Shown one piece after another: positions 24,266 through 35,055 of a DNA stretch of 64,000 bases. The notes below the pieces were generated by a model. That model made no database searches, had not been told where the DNA came from, and was given only the letters and a program-made list of their open reading frames with translations. Every line of letters starts with the position of its first letter. Positions within the stretch are counted from its first letter, which is position 1. The translations under genes and the position numbers were made by a program. The DNA is from Liolophura sinensis (Eukaryota; Mollusca; Polyplacophora; Chitonida; Chitonidae), in NCBI RefSeq assembly GCF_032854445.1, contig NC_088301.1, forward strand, positions 16,762,018 to 16,826,017. Reading direction: 5' to 3'.

Positions 24266-25121
24266 ATGGATTTATTCGGTTTCAAGAACATTTCAGGATA
24301 CATGCCTGCGGAAAATTTTTCTAACATAACAGTTCTGCAACGCGGTCGTCCGGTGATAATGATGAACCTGTCGGACTTGCTGGGCCCCAAACGCCGATCT
24401 CTGACGGAGGTCATACCTATCACCGTTGTGTATTCGATCATCTTTATCAGTGGAATAGTGGGCAATTTGGCTACTTGTGTGGTTATCAAAGTAAACCCTT
24501 ACATGCATACCGCAACAAACTACTACTTGTTTAACCTAGCGGTGGCCGACTTGCTTGTGTTGTTATTTGGTTTGCCGTTGGAGTTGTACAAGTTTTGGAG
24601 CGCCTATCCGTGGATATTCGGAGAGGTGTTTTGTGTTTGGCGTTCTGTCATGGCTGAATCTTGCACCAACGCGTCCGTGTTAACGATTACGGCCTTCACG
24701 GTGGAGCGGTACATCGCCATCTGTCACCCTATGGTAACCAAAACGATGTCTAGTTTCTCCAGAGTGATCAAAATAAACGTAATTATATGGATAATTTCTT
24801 TCAGCTCCTCTGTACCTATATCTATCCAGTTCGGGGTGACGTACTTACCCGACCGACAAGGAAACAGCATTCCTGACTCCGCAACTTGCACCATAAAACA
24901 GGAACAGGAAAACAAAACAGCGTTTGAGATCTCGACTTTTCTTTTCTTTTGCACTCCTATGACAGTAATATCTGTGTTGTATGGATTAATTGGAATGAAG
25001 CTCATCCAAACGACTTCTCGAAAGCCGAGTACGGCTATGTCAAACGGCTTTAACCACAAAGTCACGGATAGAAGAGGTCAACAACTGATGAGATCCAGAA
25101 GAACAGCAATTAAGATGCTAG
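24266..25121 (+). CDS. Neuropeptide GPCR (neuromedin U / capa-pyrokinin receptor type), exon 1 of 2
   Basis: Codes residues 1-285 plus the first base of codon 286 of a plasma-membrane rhodopsin-class receptor, probably for an amidated neuropeptide signalling through G proteins. The start has A at -3 and G at +4, and an in-frame TAG lies at 24236-24238, so no earlier start is possible within this exon. The outer N-terminus has NxS/T glycosylation sequons at N8, N17, N20 and N34. TM1 (about 49-73) holds GN67; TM2 has LAVAD95; C123 at the top of TM3 can pair with C208 in the second outer loop; the DRY-type motif is ERY at 147-149; W175 marks TM4; P231 and Y239 mark TM5. The blocks TNYYLFNLAVADLLVLLFGL and NASVLTITAFTVERYIAICH are typical of capa, pyrokinin and neuromedin U receptors. 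The exon ends CTAG before GTGAGTG, a strong donor. The class call is firm; the ligand is inferred. Confidence 0.93.
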
Positions 25122-25240
25122 GTGAGTGCGCATTAAACAATCTTTCATAAGAATGATGGGAGCGGGTTTATTTTTAGATCGGAGTAACAAATACCGGCGT
25201 CGGGTAAGTAGTACTCTACTAACCAGATCTACTCAGTACT

Positions 25241-25503
25241 TCAAAGCTGTCATTAGCATTATACTGACAAAACGGGTTTGGCCATGTACAATTCATAAAG
25301 CTCTGACAGTTTTATTTTTCCAATAACATTTCTCCAGTGACACGTGTTTAAGCATTAAGGTTGGTCTCTGCGAAAAAATAAAACTGTCAAAGTACGCCTA
25401 AGCAGCCATTAGCATTATACTGACAAAATGAGTGTTCATGTACAATTTATAATTGATATACCATTGGCAGTTTTATTTTTCCAATCTTTTTTAGAGTAAT
25501 GAC
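25241..25503 (+). repeat. Diverged direct repeat at the start of the intron (offset about 156 bp)
   Basis: CATTAGCATTATACTGACAA occurs at 25251 and again at 25407. In both places it is followed by ATGTACAATT and then by CAGTTTTATTTTTCCAAT, so two units of roughly 100 matching bases lie side by side. Confidence 0.8.
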
Positions 25504-26204
25504 CAACTTTAATGCTTAAATAAATGTTAAATATTTAAGGATATGGCTCTAAAATGTAAGCTGTTCATCTATATGTGTTTGGTGTGGCATGGAAATGAAT
25601 CCAAAGCAACATAACCAAATATTCATTTGTTACCTTGCAGTTGGTGTTTTTACACATACTTAAATATTACAATTGTGTGTGGTAAGGACCATGTGGCCAT
25701 AGGGATTCACATGGTGCCTGGCTGTGCGTGCTTCACCATCTTACTGTCTGCAATGATACGTTATAGTAGTCCGATTTAAGCACACCCGCTCGAGTTCTGA
25801 TACTTCACATCGATACTCGCTTAACCCAACTCAGTCGTACAACTGGGGAAAGGATTTCAGGCTTGCTAACAAATATAACACATGTATTTGTAGTTTTAAA
25901 TTTGTACAGACGTCATTGGGGTTATCAGTATCGGAAAAGTGTCAAGTTTTTAGAACGGTAAGAACCACGCAGCTAACACATATCTGGTTGGTCATGAGGA
26001 ACAGAAGAGGTATGCTTGTCTACCGTTATACCTCGTGGCGAGCGTCAACGATTCTCATGAAGCCATACAGGGAGTTGATTTATGGATATAGGTATTATAC
26101 TAGCTGCCGATCACGCATCACACATCTGTCTACAAGCTTTTGTGTAGACATATTGACCAATAGTATAATCAGAAGGGGCTTGTGAACAGTAAACAACACA
26201 AATT

Positions 26205-26400
26205 CGCAAGGGGGCGTGTAAATTGCAACATTTGATGCATTTACATGAACAATCAGAAAATAAGCCTGACTGATTTAAACTGACAAGAGACCGTATTTCA
26301 AAGGTTAGCCTCTAGGACCAGCTATCACACTGTAGTCGCTGCTCTGGTTTACTCTCTATGCTACACGTCTTCAATTATATTACATACGGGTGTCATCAGA
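26205..26400 (+). repeat. R3 block Z copy (plus)
   Basis: GGGGGCGTGTAAATTGCAAC, AACTGACAAGAGACCGTATT and CCAGCTATCACACTGTAGTC are in order. This is the clearest version of block Z. Confidence 0.6.
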
Positions 26401-27004
26401 AGGGTTCTATAACACGTTATTAACGTTTACGTGTCCTATGCAACGCAACAAATTCAGCTTGCAACGGTTTGGTTATGACCCTTCTTTAATCCTCTTTCAA
26501 CAGTGAGAATACATTGCTTGTGCTTTAGAAAGAAGTCAGTTAATAATTAATGAAATACGATGTTTAAGGAGTTAACAAATTTGCTGATTTAACGGACTAC
26601 GACCAGGATTTCTTACAAAAGCTCACTGGTATATAGCGCCTGGACACCCTTAAGGGGTCCGTTGTTGAGAAGCTCAAACTTTGTCGACAATACTATTTCC
26701 ACCGCCTACAATGGCGTTTAGCTCTGCTGAGCGATGTGAGCAACTCCTTTTGATGAATCACTAGCGGTGTCAGGTGCTTGACAGAGACGCATAGGTGATC
26801 ATTAAGCGAACATCCATCTTATGTGCGACGCTATGAGCATTTTCGCCATGCGAGCACACATCGAGTCTGTAAGTGATGGTGTTGTGGTGCTACCCTTTGT
26901 CATTCCCTTGGTGTGTTTGATTTTTGGCTGTATTTGAAATTCCTAAAATTGCAGGCCGCATTCTATAAAAACATCGCTGTAATGGAATGAATCGTGACAA
27001 CATA

Positions 27005-27150
27005 ATTAAAGACTTACAGCACGGAGGCTAGAGTAGCGACGACAGTGTAACAGCTGGCAAATGGTCACGCGTCACCTGTAAATAATAGGTCTTTTGTCAA
27101 GGTTTTATTCCAACTGTTCATGAAAATACATGAATAGTAGCAACTTATTC
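27005..27150 (-). repeat. R3 block Z copy (minus)
   Basis: The reverse complement of block Z: AGAGTAGCGACGACAGTGTA, GTCAAGGTTTTATTCC and TTCATGAAAATACATGAA. It faces the copy at 26205-26400 from about 600 bp away, so the pair could form a large inverted repeat. Confidence 0.55.
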
Positions 27151-28104
27151 ACAATGGCTGGATTGTAACCTCGTTTACATGATGCGTGGGCTGGGCACAC
27201 AGGGTTTATCTGATAGGTAAGATAAACGTATGAACCCTGCTTATGTTTTATTAGCATATTTGCTTGCATATACTCCTACACAAACATGTTACGCATCGAA
27301 ATGTAGAGGTTATTTACCCAGATTCTCAATAATTCTGATTTTACTTTGAGCAATGATCGTATGCTGTTGATAACTATAACTCGATCGTCAGCGACAGGTT
27401 CTACCCTCGATTGCTTTGCCAAGTTTGAATCTTTGTGAGTCGACTTCAGAAGTAAATGGACCACCGAAACATTAACCTGGATTCATTATTGTATGGCTGC
27501 TTTTGAAAGGCATTTGTCCTTGTGTTCAGTACATTACGGACCACCTTACAGTGTTTAAAGAAGTGCACAAAAGATTCATGCCTTTAACCATCTTAAGGTA
27601 ACGGAGAACTGTGGGAATAATTACAGTTTCAAAGATATTTTTCGAGAAAGCCAAGCCAAATGTTAAGTTTTAAAGCTCTCCCAAGAAGAATTGTTTCCTA
27701 TTAAAATTAATAGACGGAGGTAGTCTGGTTTTCTTACGATCTTATCCTGACACTGCCTATGCTATATCATGTAACTGCTGTTTTACATCGAGTTGATGGT
27801 TTATAATGCGCATGTGAAACGGAACAAAAAAATGGAAAAAAATCAACCACATCCCATCCTATCCCTTGCGACATAAAAACTGGAAAACAATTCAGCCGGA
27901 ACTGTATTCTGTCACGTCACATAGCTGGCCAGAGTTTACTGCAGCGTGAAGAAAGTGTCCGAGGTGGAACATTGTTAGCTGCGGCCTACAATATGTTAAT
28001 AGATTTAAGATCTTACTAAACAATTTTCACCATGACGGATATTCACTTGAAATCCTCTACGTGCTTCGGGTCCGTGGGAATGTACCGTTGTACTTGTATT
28101 TGTT

Positions 28105-28340
28105 TCGACCGGCCCCGATGTCTCAGTTGGTAAAGCGCCCGCTTCAGGAGCAGTAGACCCAATGTCAACCCTTGGTCGGATTACACCTAAGACATTAAAA
28201 AAGGAAGTGCCAGTAAGTCGTCTCAGAAATCCGTGCTGCCAAAAGGAGGCACAACACATGCACTCTAAGGACCCCTTTGTCATCATATGACTGAAAAATT
28301 GTTAAGTACGACGTTAAACCCCAAGCACTCACTCACTAAC
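28105..28340 (+). repeat. R4 SINE copy with tRNA-like head and tail
   Basis: The most complete forward copy. The head is GGCCCCGATGTCTCAGTTGG followed by TAAAGCGCCCGCTTC (box A-like), then CCTTGGTCGGATTACACC (box B-like). The tail is TTGTTAAGTACGACGTTAAA then CCCCAAGCACTCACTCACT. It is therefore a tRNA-derived SINE of about 235 bp. It may belong to the widespread molluscan SINEs, but I cannot confirm the family name. The minus-strand open frame across it is repeat sequence. Confidence 0.85.
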
Positions 28341-28539
28341 TTTATTGTTTTTGTTCTCGGCTGACAACCTGACACTTAAGCAGGGATAAAGGAAGTCTGA
28401 GACTGACCTTGACACGTACATATGCTGGTGGCTACAGTGGAGCATTTGGCGATTTTTTTCAGCTTACGATTAACATTGTCTAGTAACGCAGATTGCAAAA
28501 TGTCACTATCACAATATACTCTGATGCACTAAAGAACAT

Positions 28540-28860
28540 GTTGGACACTATCACGTTGTGACCGCTGCTCTAATTTTACTGTCTATGCTGTGGCCTTTTT
28601 TAATTTTCACTCCATAAACCAAGAATCTTCTCGTCGAATAATCATCCCTGAAGTCTGACATATCCATTTTAAAGTGGTTGCGTAATAAATTGAGTAATTC
28701 AACACAGGCGATTATGCTTTACCTTGAGTCAAGGGACTTGTAAGTTGCAATTATTTAAACATGTACATGAGGAATTAGAATATAACCCCAACTAAAGTAA
28801 ATTGACAGGAGAAAACATTCACCATGTATGCGTGACAGTTTGCCACCTCTCGCATTGAAA
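28540..28860 (+). repeat. R3 block Z copy, rearranged (plus)
   Basis: Contains GACACTATCACGTTGTGACC with GCTCTAATTTTACTGTCTATG (28540-28600) and, downstream, GGGACTTGTAAGTTGCAATT and AAATTGACAGGAG (28725-28820). The two halves are in the opposite order to the other Z copies, suggesting two overlapping fragments. Confidence 0.45.
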
Positions 28861-29082
28861 TGTTCCCGATAAACTGAATATAAAACATTTGAATCACAGC
28901 CTACAATACGAATCCGGGCAAATAATTTTACTCCCTAGTCGTGTGGAACGGGTGGTCTGAGTGGGGGGGGCCTTCGGCAGTCACGTGTCACAATCGAGTG
29001 TTGTAACTGGCTTTTAGTGCGCATTAGGAAATGCTGTGGACTTGTGAAAGTAGTTTTAGCACGGTCTGCTCATTATATCATT

Positions 29083-29152
29083 TCTATGCGTCGAACAGAC
29101 ATTATTATATTTGGTAAATTCCCAAAACAACGTATAACACAAACTAACTGGT
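29083..29152 (-). repeat. R2 3'-end fragment (minus)
   Basis: CTATGCGTCGAACAGACATT is the terminal R2 motif, followed by TCCCAAAACAACGTATAACA, the complement of the family's GTTGTTTTGGGAATT block. Confidence 0.7.
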
Positions 29153-30700
29153 ATGCAAGTTGTGAGGTGTGTCGGTGATCTGTCTGTGGTGTGGTGTGCC
29201 ATAATTGTTGACGACGTAGTGTACCAGTGTTGTGCTAGTGATGTGCCAGTGGTGGGCCTTTGACAAGCAAATGAGAGCAAATATGATCGCTGTAATTGGT
29301 TTTTCCTACTTGAATTGCACGCACTACATTTTCCAACTTGATATCTTGACACATTAATACATTCAGGTCTACGAGGTGTTTTGGGTGTGGCATTTTCACC
29401 ATATACACCTGTGAGAGTGTACCATTTTGAGTTGTCTGGTCCATAGTGACCTGTTTTAACTTGTATATCGTCTTTTCCCCATTTTCACGAAATTATTCTC
29501 TACAAAATTACATGGTTGGAAGACCATAGCCCCCAGCAAAGCACTTTTCAGGAGTGATAAAAGAAACACTTCGATCTGCGTGACTGTCGTCCATTTTTTA
29601 TCGAGAGTCAAACGAATGCCCGGAGAGGTTGTCCTTTGTCAGAAAAGCTTCCTGGATGCCTTCGATGAGACCCCATCATGTCTGTCGTAGACCATCCAGC
29701 GCGCCACTGATCCCTTATGGCTCGTCACTCAGACGAGCCTTTCCTTCTAAAAAACTTCACAGAACACGGATATACACTTTCCTTTCAAATAAACAAGTCC
29801 AACTAACCACGTAATAATGGAGAGTTGATTACTATGACTCAGTTAGGTCGCCCAATTCAGCTTTATGGAATGGCTTAACCAACCACCCGATGCCCATGAA
29901 TGTTAATTTTATTGTCAGACTTTTCCTTGGGCAGTGGAATTAAGTTATACCCTTTTAGTGTGATGAAATGATTACCCTTCGCCCTTGAAAAGTCTAGCGT
30001 CCCACAAAGAACTGTTGCTGAAATCATGCTGGTCTTATAGAACACTTCACCCTCCTGGAGACCTTGTCACTCTTATTTTCATTTTATTTGTGATTGAGGA
30101 AAAAATTGAATCGGGAAATTGAGACCCAACCCTACCAAACAATGTGTAGTGTCTTAATCAACAAACCTTCTTGGTATCCAATGTCAAATTTTATTTTGAC
30201 AATCAGGGGTTATGAGATTTTCAATGAGAAGTACTTCCTGACACTGCTATTATTCCCGTAACTTTCCCATGCCGTGAGTCATACAGAATAACAAGCGTTA
30301 GCCTCGTCTCACATACACGGCTTTGCAATATCGCCTCATTCATAATCTGACAAATGACAAGTTTCACTATTAAATACGTCACTAAGCCGTAAGATCCGTA
30401 CTTTCACACTATATTATGTTTCATGGAAGGCTAAAACATCGGTTAGAAATGGATTCCAAAGCAATATTGGAAAGTGTGCGTTTTTCATAAAAAGGCAATC
30501 TCGGCTTAAACGAAGAATAATTAATGAACCATACGCTGGTGAGGGAGTGTCCTATCAAACAGTTTACAGTTGGAAACAATAAATATGAAAAGCCTAGAGC
30601 ATAGAGAGTAAAAGCTAAGTCTAGCCATAGATTGGCGTGGGTGAATTACTCTTTATCTACGCAAAATGCTTTGACGATGAAAACAACAATCGTAATGCCA
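29153..30700. other. Intron stretch, weak R3 similarity only
   Basis: Around 30300-30410 the motifs CAATATCGCCTCATTCATAA and TACGTCACTAAGCCG recur near 63647 and 32870 respectively. No gene-like frame is seen. Confidence 0.4.
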
Positions 30701-30702
30701 GT

Positions 30703-30775
30703 GAACATTTATTTATTTATTTGATCGGTGTTTTACGCCGTACTCAAAAATATTTCACTTATATGTGGCTTCCGG
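30703..30775 (-). repeat. R1 SINE tail fragment (minus)
   Basis: TTTATTTATTTGATCGGTGT and TTTTACGCCGTACTCAAAAA are the first part of a reverse R1 copy; the body is missing. The 111-codon open frame that spans it has no other support. Confidence 0.8.
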
Positions 30776-31324
30776 AAGATGTAATTGGAATAAAATTTTA
30801 CAATTTAAACATATCAGCATGTCATAAATTTCCTTGTATTAACAAAGGACTTTCTCGAATATCTGTATATCCCATTAATATCAGAGATCGATATTTATAT
30901 AAATTAATGCATGGTATTCTGTTGACTCCCCCACCCCTACACGAGCTATGTGAAATGTGGACGGACCCCTAAGAGCACCTCTCGCAGCAATGTTTTATTC
31001 TGTATGACCTACGATATCATTGCGTCTGGCATAGAATGCACGCCCAGCCCATGGTGTTAGGAAACAAACAAATGAATAGAAAGTAGTCGGTCAAGGCGCC
31101 CACTAATAATGATACAAAACTGTGTTTTATTGCAGTGAACGATAGCTATTCTGATTCTAAGCTCATCCTATATGGGCGTCAGTTTAAATGTAATCGACAA
31201 GGGTGAGAAAAAAAATACGACCTGTATCACTAGTTTCTAAAGAAATATGTACAAATCAGGTATAGATAGCAAGTTTGTAGCACTCAAGACAGAATCAGTA
31301 AACAGTTTTCAATGATGTATGTAT

Positions 31325-31612
31325 ACTTAAGGGTTTTATGCCGTTCTCACCAGTCAAATGACGACGAGGATTCAATATGTGTTTGTGGATATACTGTGCG
31401 TTCCTGTGGTGAGGCAAGTCCATGTCGCCAAAGTGCTGCCGCCACTTAAGTATCACACTAAACATGGGACTTCACCTACTCGGATTATACTGACACCGGG
31501 CCAACCAGTCATATTTCCATGCTCGAGCCTCTCCTTGCTAAACGCCAAGCCATACAGCAGCAAGTACCAGTATCTTGTAACACCCGACCCGGGTTTTGTC
31601 TCCCGACTACAA
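31325..31612 (-). repeat. R4 SINE copy (minus)
   Basis: Reverse-complement partner of the copy at 3640-3992. Landmarks: CAAATGACGACGAGGATTC, GGCAAGTCCATGTCGCCAAA, GTGCTGCCGCCACTTAAGTA and GCAGCAAGTACCAG. The 120-codon open frame reading through it is not a gene. Confidence 0.8.
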
Positions 31613-31714
31613 AGTTTTCCAATAATACACAACATGACATCCTATTCAAATTCCGAATTCAAACGTTTCAAATGTCCAGTGTTAATACAACATGCATCTT
31701 GCGCTTTTATTGCA

Positions 31715-31800
31715 CCATAATGGTGGACGCCGTCGTACAAGTGAGATATTTTGGAGTACAACGTAAAACACCAAATCAGGTTAATAAAAAAAATATAAAT
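31715..31800 (+). repeat. R1 SINE tail fragment (plus)
   Basis: ATGGTGGACGCCGTCGTACA, TTTTGGAGTACAACGTAAAA and CACCAAATCAGG with an A-rich end. It lies about 100 bp beyond an oppositely oriented R4 copy. Confidence 0.75.
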
Positions 31801-31804
31801 GGCA

Positions 31805-31880
31805 TATGACAAAGGGGTTGCGCTTGACTTTCAATCGCTGGAAAACCGGTGGTGTGGGTTCAAACTCTGATTTTGACAGA
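31805..31880 (+). other. tRNA-like fragment, probable SINE head
   Basis: GTGGGTTCAAACTCTG contains a good box-B match (GGTTCAAACTC), and GGGGTTGCGCTTGACTTTCAA lies the right distance upstream for a weak box A. It does not fold into a convincing cloverleaf by eye, so it is a fragment and not a tRNA gene. Confidence 0.3.
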
Positions 31881-33026
31881 TGTTTTTAATGCTCTGCTCT
31901 TCGTGCTTGTAAGTTGTTGAGGATAATAAATGGTCTAAGGCTCATATGATGTATGTCAGCTTGCGCATTCTAGTCTACACTGAAGACCACTTGATTCTGA
32001 CCGCAAATGTCCAAGTGAGTGTGTCATTTAACAGTCAAATAAATCAACAAAATATAAGTGTTGTTATATATAAATGACAAGTTATATAAATGAGTTTTGT
32101 GAGATAAGCAGATGCAAACGGGTGGAAAGAAGTATGCCAGTAAGACTATCGTTCTCCGCACCCTTTTCTACTGACAACGATATATTGCTCTTGTTCCAAA
32201 AAGAACCCTTTTTTATCTTTTTTCAGTGGAATTGCCTCGTACAACATATTGAATCGTAACACGAAAGCAACTTAAAGAGCAGTCATTGTTTATTGTGAAC
32301 GAGAAATGTGTTCTACTTGATTTGCATCTAAAGCAAAAAGGTAAAGGCTTGGCATTACGAAACCCTTTGGTCATCTCGTTACAAAATGATTTCCAGAAGT
32401 GTCAAAACTATCAGTCATGAAAGTTAACAGATTCATAGGTATCACTCTGTGTTCAACATCGGCCATGAGATAGAAAGTTACCGTTTTGTATGTTTAACGC
32501 ATGTAGGGAAGAAAGACTTATTTTGTCTTTGACAAGAAGGATATCGGCCAACTTAATAGCGAAAATACGTCACATTTCCCGTATTCTACGTGACTACGCT
32601 CCAGTTTCTCTGCTTCAATCATCTTCGTGGCATTTGTTTTGTCCATATATAGGCGGATGTACTTTGCAAATGGGGTACAACTGAAACTTTCCGTCTTAGA
32701 AGGATCCGGTCAATTCGACCAAACAAATTTTTTACAGACGCGTGCGACCAAATAATGGGGCGACCAAATATTAAAAGTTCGAAATGACCCGATGTCTTAG
32801 GGTCAGATTTTCTTTGGTCACCAGAACAGGGTCAAAATAACATGCATGAAATCTACCATACAGAAATACGTCACTAAGCCGAAAGATCTTTGTGTTTACT
32901 TCACTCTCATCGCCGCTTTACCAATCAGAGATTTGGTTTTGTACAGATAAAAGACCAGAATCATTCCCAAGTTGGGTGATTCCCATATTACAGACCTTTT
33001 GTTAGAGTATAGACGTTCAACTCTTA

Positions 33027-33066
33027 ACTTCAAACTACAGTAGGCAAACTACTGCAAGTTGGAAGT
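33027..33066. repeat. Imperfect 17/18-bp hairpin
   Basis: ACTTCAAACTACAGTAG (33027-33043) pairs with CTACTGCAAGTTGGAAGT (33049-33066) apart from a few mismatches and one extra base, around a 5-base GCAAA loop. Flanking CTCTTA and TTTGAG extend the pairing weakly. Confidence 0.75.
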
Positions 33067-34257
33067 TAGCTTTGAGCTTACCATAGACTCAATACTTGTC
33101 TGCCTGATGTCAGTGTCCCTTGACAGGGTGGAGATTAGGCAGTGTATTTAAATGTATGTATTTATTAATTGAATTATTTAGTCCTGCTTTGAACTGTAAT
33201 TCTCCAAATTCCCCATTTCCATTACTCGTAGGGACCTTGGTTATGTAACAATGACCAGTTACCAACGCGGGTGTGGTTGTTGAAACCATAACAAACAAGC
33301 AATCGGCTAGATGTGTTAGACATACGAAACAGTAACATAAAACAGCCATGATACTTCTGCAGAAGTTCATTACCATGGTGGAGAAAAAGATCTTTATGCT
33401 GCTGTCTGGGAAACTCAGTAAACTGGTTTTAGAGCGTTTTTTGAACGATGTAATGCTATTAGGATCGTGTCTAGTCGCACAGAAATGTCCGACTAATACC
33501 ACATTATGGCGCTGTGTTTTTCTAGTTGTAAATGTGTCTGCAGCAATGTTCAGTGCTTATTGGCACATTTTACTCTGGGCTTATTCTTCTCTGTGAGTAC
33601 AGTAGTATCAATCGCAAGTCAAATAGCAATTCTTTCCTTTCCTTCTACAGCCTCTATAATTACAGGACTGTCTCACAAAGGGCCTTGGTGCTGTATCCCT
33701 GTATCAATAATGTGTGATGCCCTACTGCGGAGGAATAGAGGATGTTTGAAAGGCAAACGAATTACTGACCTCCAGAAATTCTTGTCACTGCACGTCAACT
33801 GCTGCTGTACTTCACTGTTGTATTTCATGTGGATAATACAGATGCGCCACACGTTGAATTAAACTTTTCCTGTTGCACGAAGTCTTAATTTTGTGACATG
33901 TTATGATTTGAAGGCATGTTCTGGCCAGGTAGGATCCCGGGCCTGACTTTGATAGCTCTACTGTTCTGAATAAATCTAAAAACACAGCAAGTTTTTCCAC
34001 AATGTTGCAAATCGAAAATTTAAATTTTCGACCAAAGCATTGCGGAATTGTTCCCTCTACTCACCACCTTTAAACATACCATTCACATGTTGATAAAAAC
34101 TTGGTTCCAGGGTACATAGTTTGACTAAGCGCATATTTTGAAACACATATACTGGAAGTATATTTAAACAGTGCATGCGCATGCGGAATTGTGAACGACA
34201 AGTGTAGCACGCCCACCCTTTCCACACAAAGACATACATAGCTAGCTACAAAAGAAG

Positions 34258-34320
34258 GGATCGCTTCAGTTGTCTAATGGTTACATCGTAGTCGGGAGAC
34301 CTGGGATCAAACAAAATTCT
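34258..34320 (+). other. tRNA-like fragment next to a short GT repeat
   Basis: TTGTCTAATGGTTACATCG resembles box A of tRNA-Glu/Asp-type sequences, and CCTGGGATCAAACAA resembles box B about 35 bases on. A GTGTGTGTGT run follows. The acceptor stem is not evident, so a SINE head or tRNA pseudogene is likelier than a working tRNA. Confidence 0.35.
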
Positions 34321-34977
34321 CTGTGTGTGTGTATTGATATGTGCGTGTTTATGTTCGATTTTCTTAGCAACAGTCTATATGACAAATTTCACATTTGCTA
34401 GGGGTGTGTCGGAGGGTTCAGGGAAGTGTAGTGCAGAGTATTCGAAGAAATGCTTAGTCCGTACGGAACTAAAGGTCTCAGATTACGTGTACCATATACA
34501 AAGACAATAAGGGCATTTCCTCAGACTTGGAATGAATACTGCACGAAGGAGAGGCCTTGTATTGGAACATTGCTGAGGCTTCTATGAATTGGTTTTAACT
34601 GACACTGCGGTGTTTCCCATAAATTACAAGCGTTCGCATTTCTGTTCTACCCGTGCCTTCGCTGAGCCTTCATTTGCACGCGCTGACGCCTGTCTCATCA
34701 CAGGTATAATCCACGTGGCTGTGCCTGTCAAACCCTGTGGTGTATGGATCCATGTTTTTACCCTGTTACAGGATTGAGACCATATTCCTACGCTACACCG
34801 GTCATCCAAACAGTGTCTCCATTCTTCGCCTGACATCGTTCAATATAATGCAACTTTTGATCAAATTGATGTGCACATAATGACAGTCGGGTTACATAGG
34901 ATTATATAGATGAAAGCTGAACCGATTACAGTCTATTAGCCCAGATTTATCAAAGCCGATACATGTAGATCACAATC

Positions 34978-35055
34978 TATGCGTCGAAACAGACATTCTC
35001 ATAACAGCTGTAAACCAACGTTCTAGGTCAACAATCGCAAGGCTCATTGCCAAAA
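34978..35055 (-). repeat. R2 3'-end fragment (minus)
   Basis: CTATGCGTCGAAACAGACATT, GCTGTAAACCAACGTTC and GTCAACAATCGCAAGGCTCA followed by CCAAAACAATGAC are the reverse complement of the R2 3' end. Confidence 0.75.

Larger units (their letters stand above)
31881..34977. other. Intron stretch, no gene recognised
   Basis: Contains the hairpin at 33027-33066 and a tRNA-like fragment near 34260. Open frames of 130 and 118 codons on opposite strands at 33110-33502 and 33506-33862 carry no known domain; their Cys-, Val- and Ile-rich composition fits translated AT-rich DNA. Confidence 0.4.

Noticed and set aside
31358-31720. 120-residue open frame on the plus strand
   Set aside because: It reads through a reversed R4 SINE; the reverse complement of the copy at 3640-3992 gives the same words.
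33110-33862. Two open frames of 130 and 118 codons on opposite strands
   Set aside because: No domain, no repeat of the frame elsewhere, hydrophobic and Cys-rich composition typical of translated AT-rich intron.
34258-34320. Functional tRNA gene
   Set aside because: Box A- and box B-like words are present, but I could not build the acceptor and anticodon stems.
34624-34836. 70-residue minus-strand frame with Trp and Cys, and an opposing plus-strand frame over the same bases
   Set aside because: Unrecognised, no start context or neighbouring exon, and no repeat of the frame.
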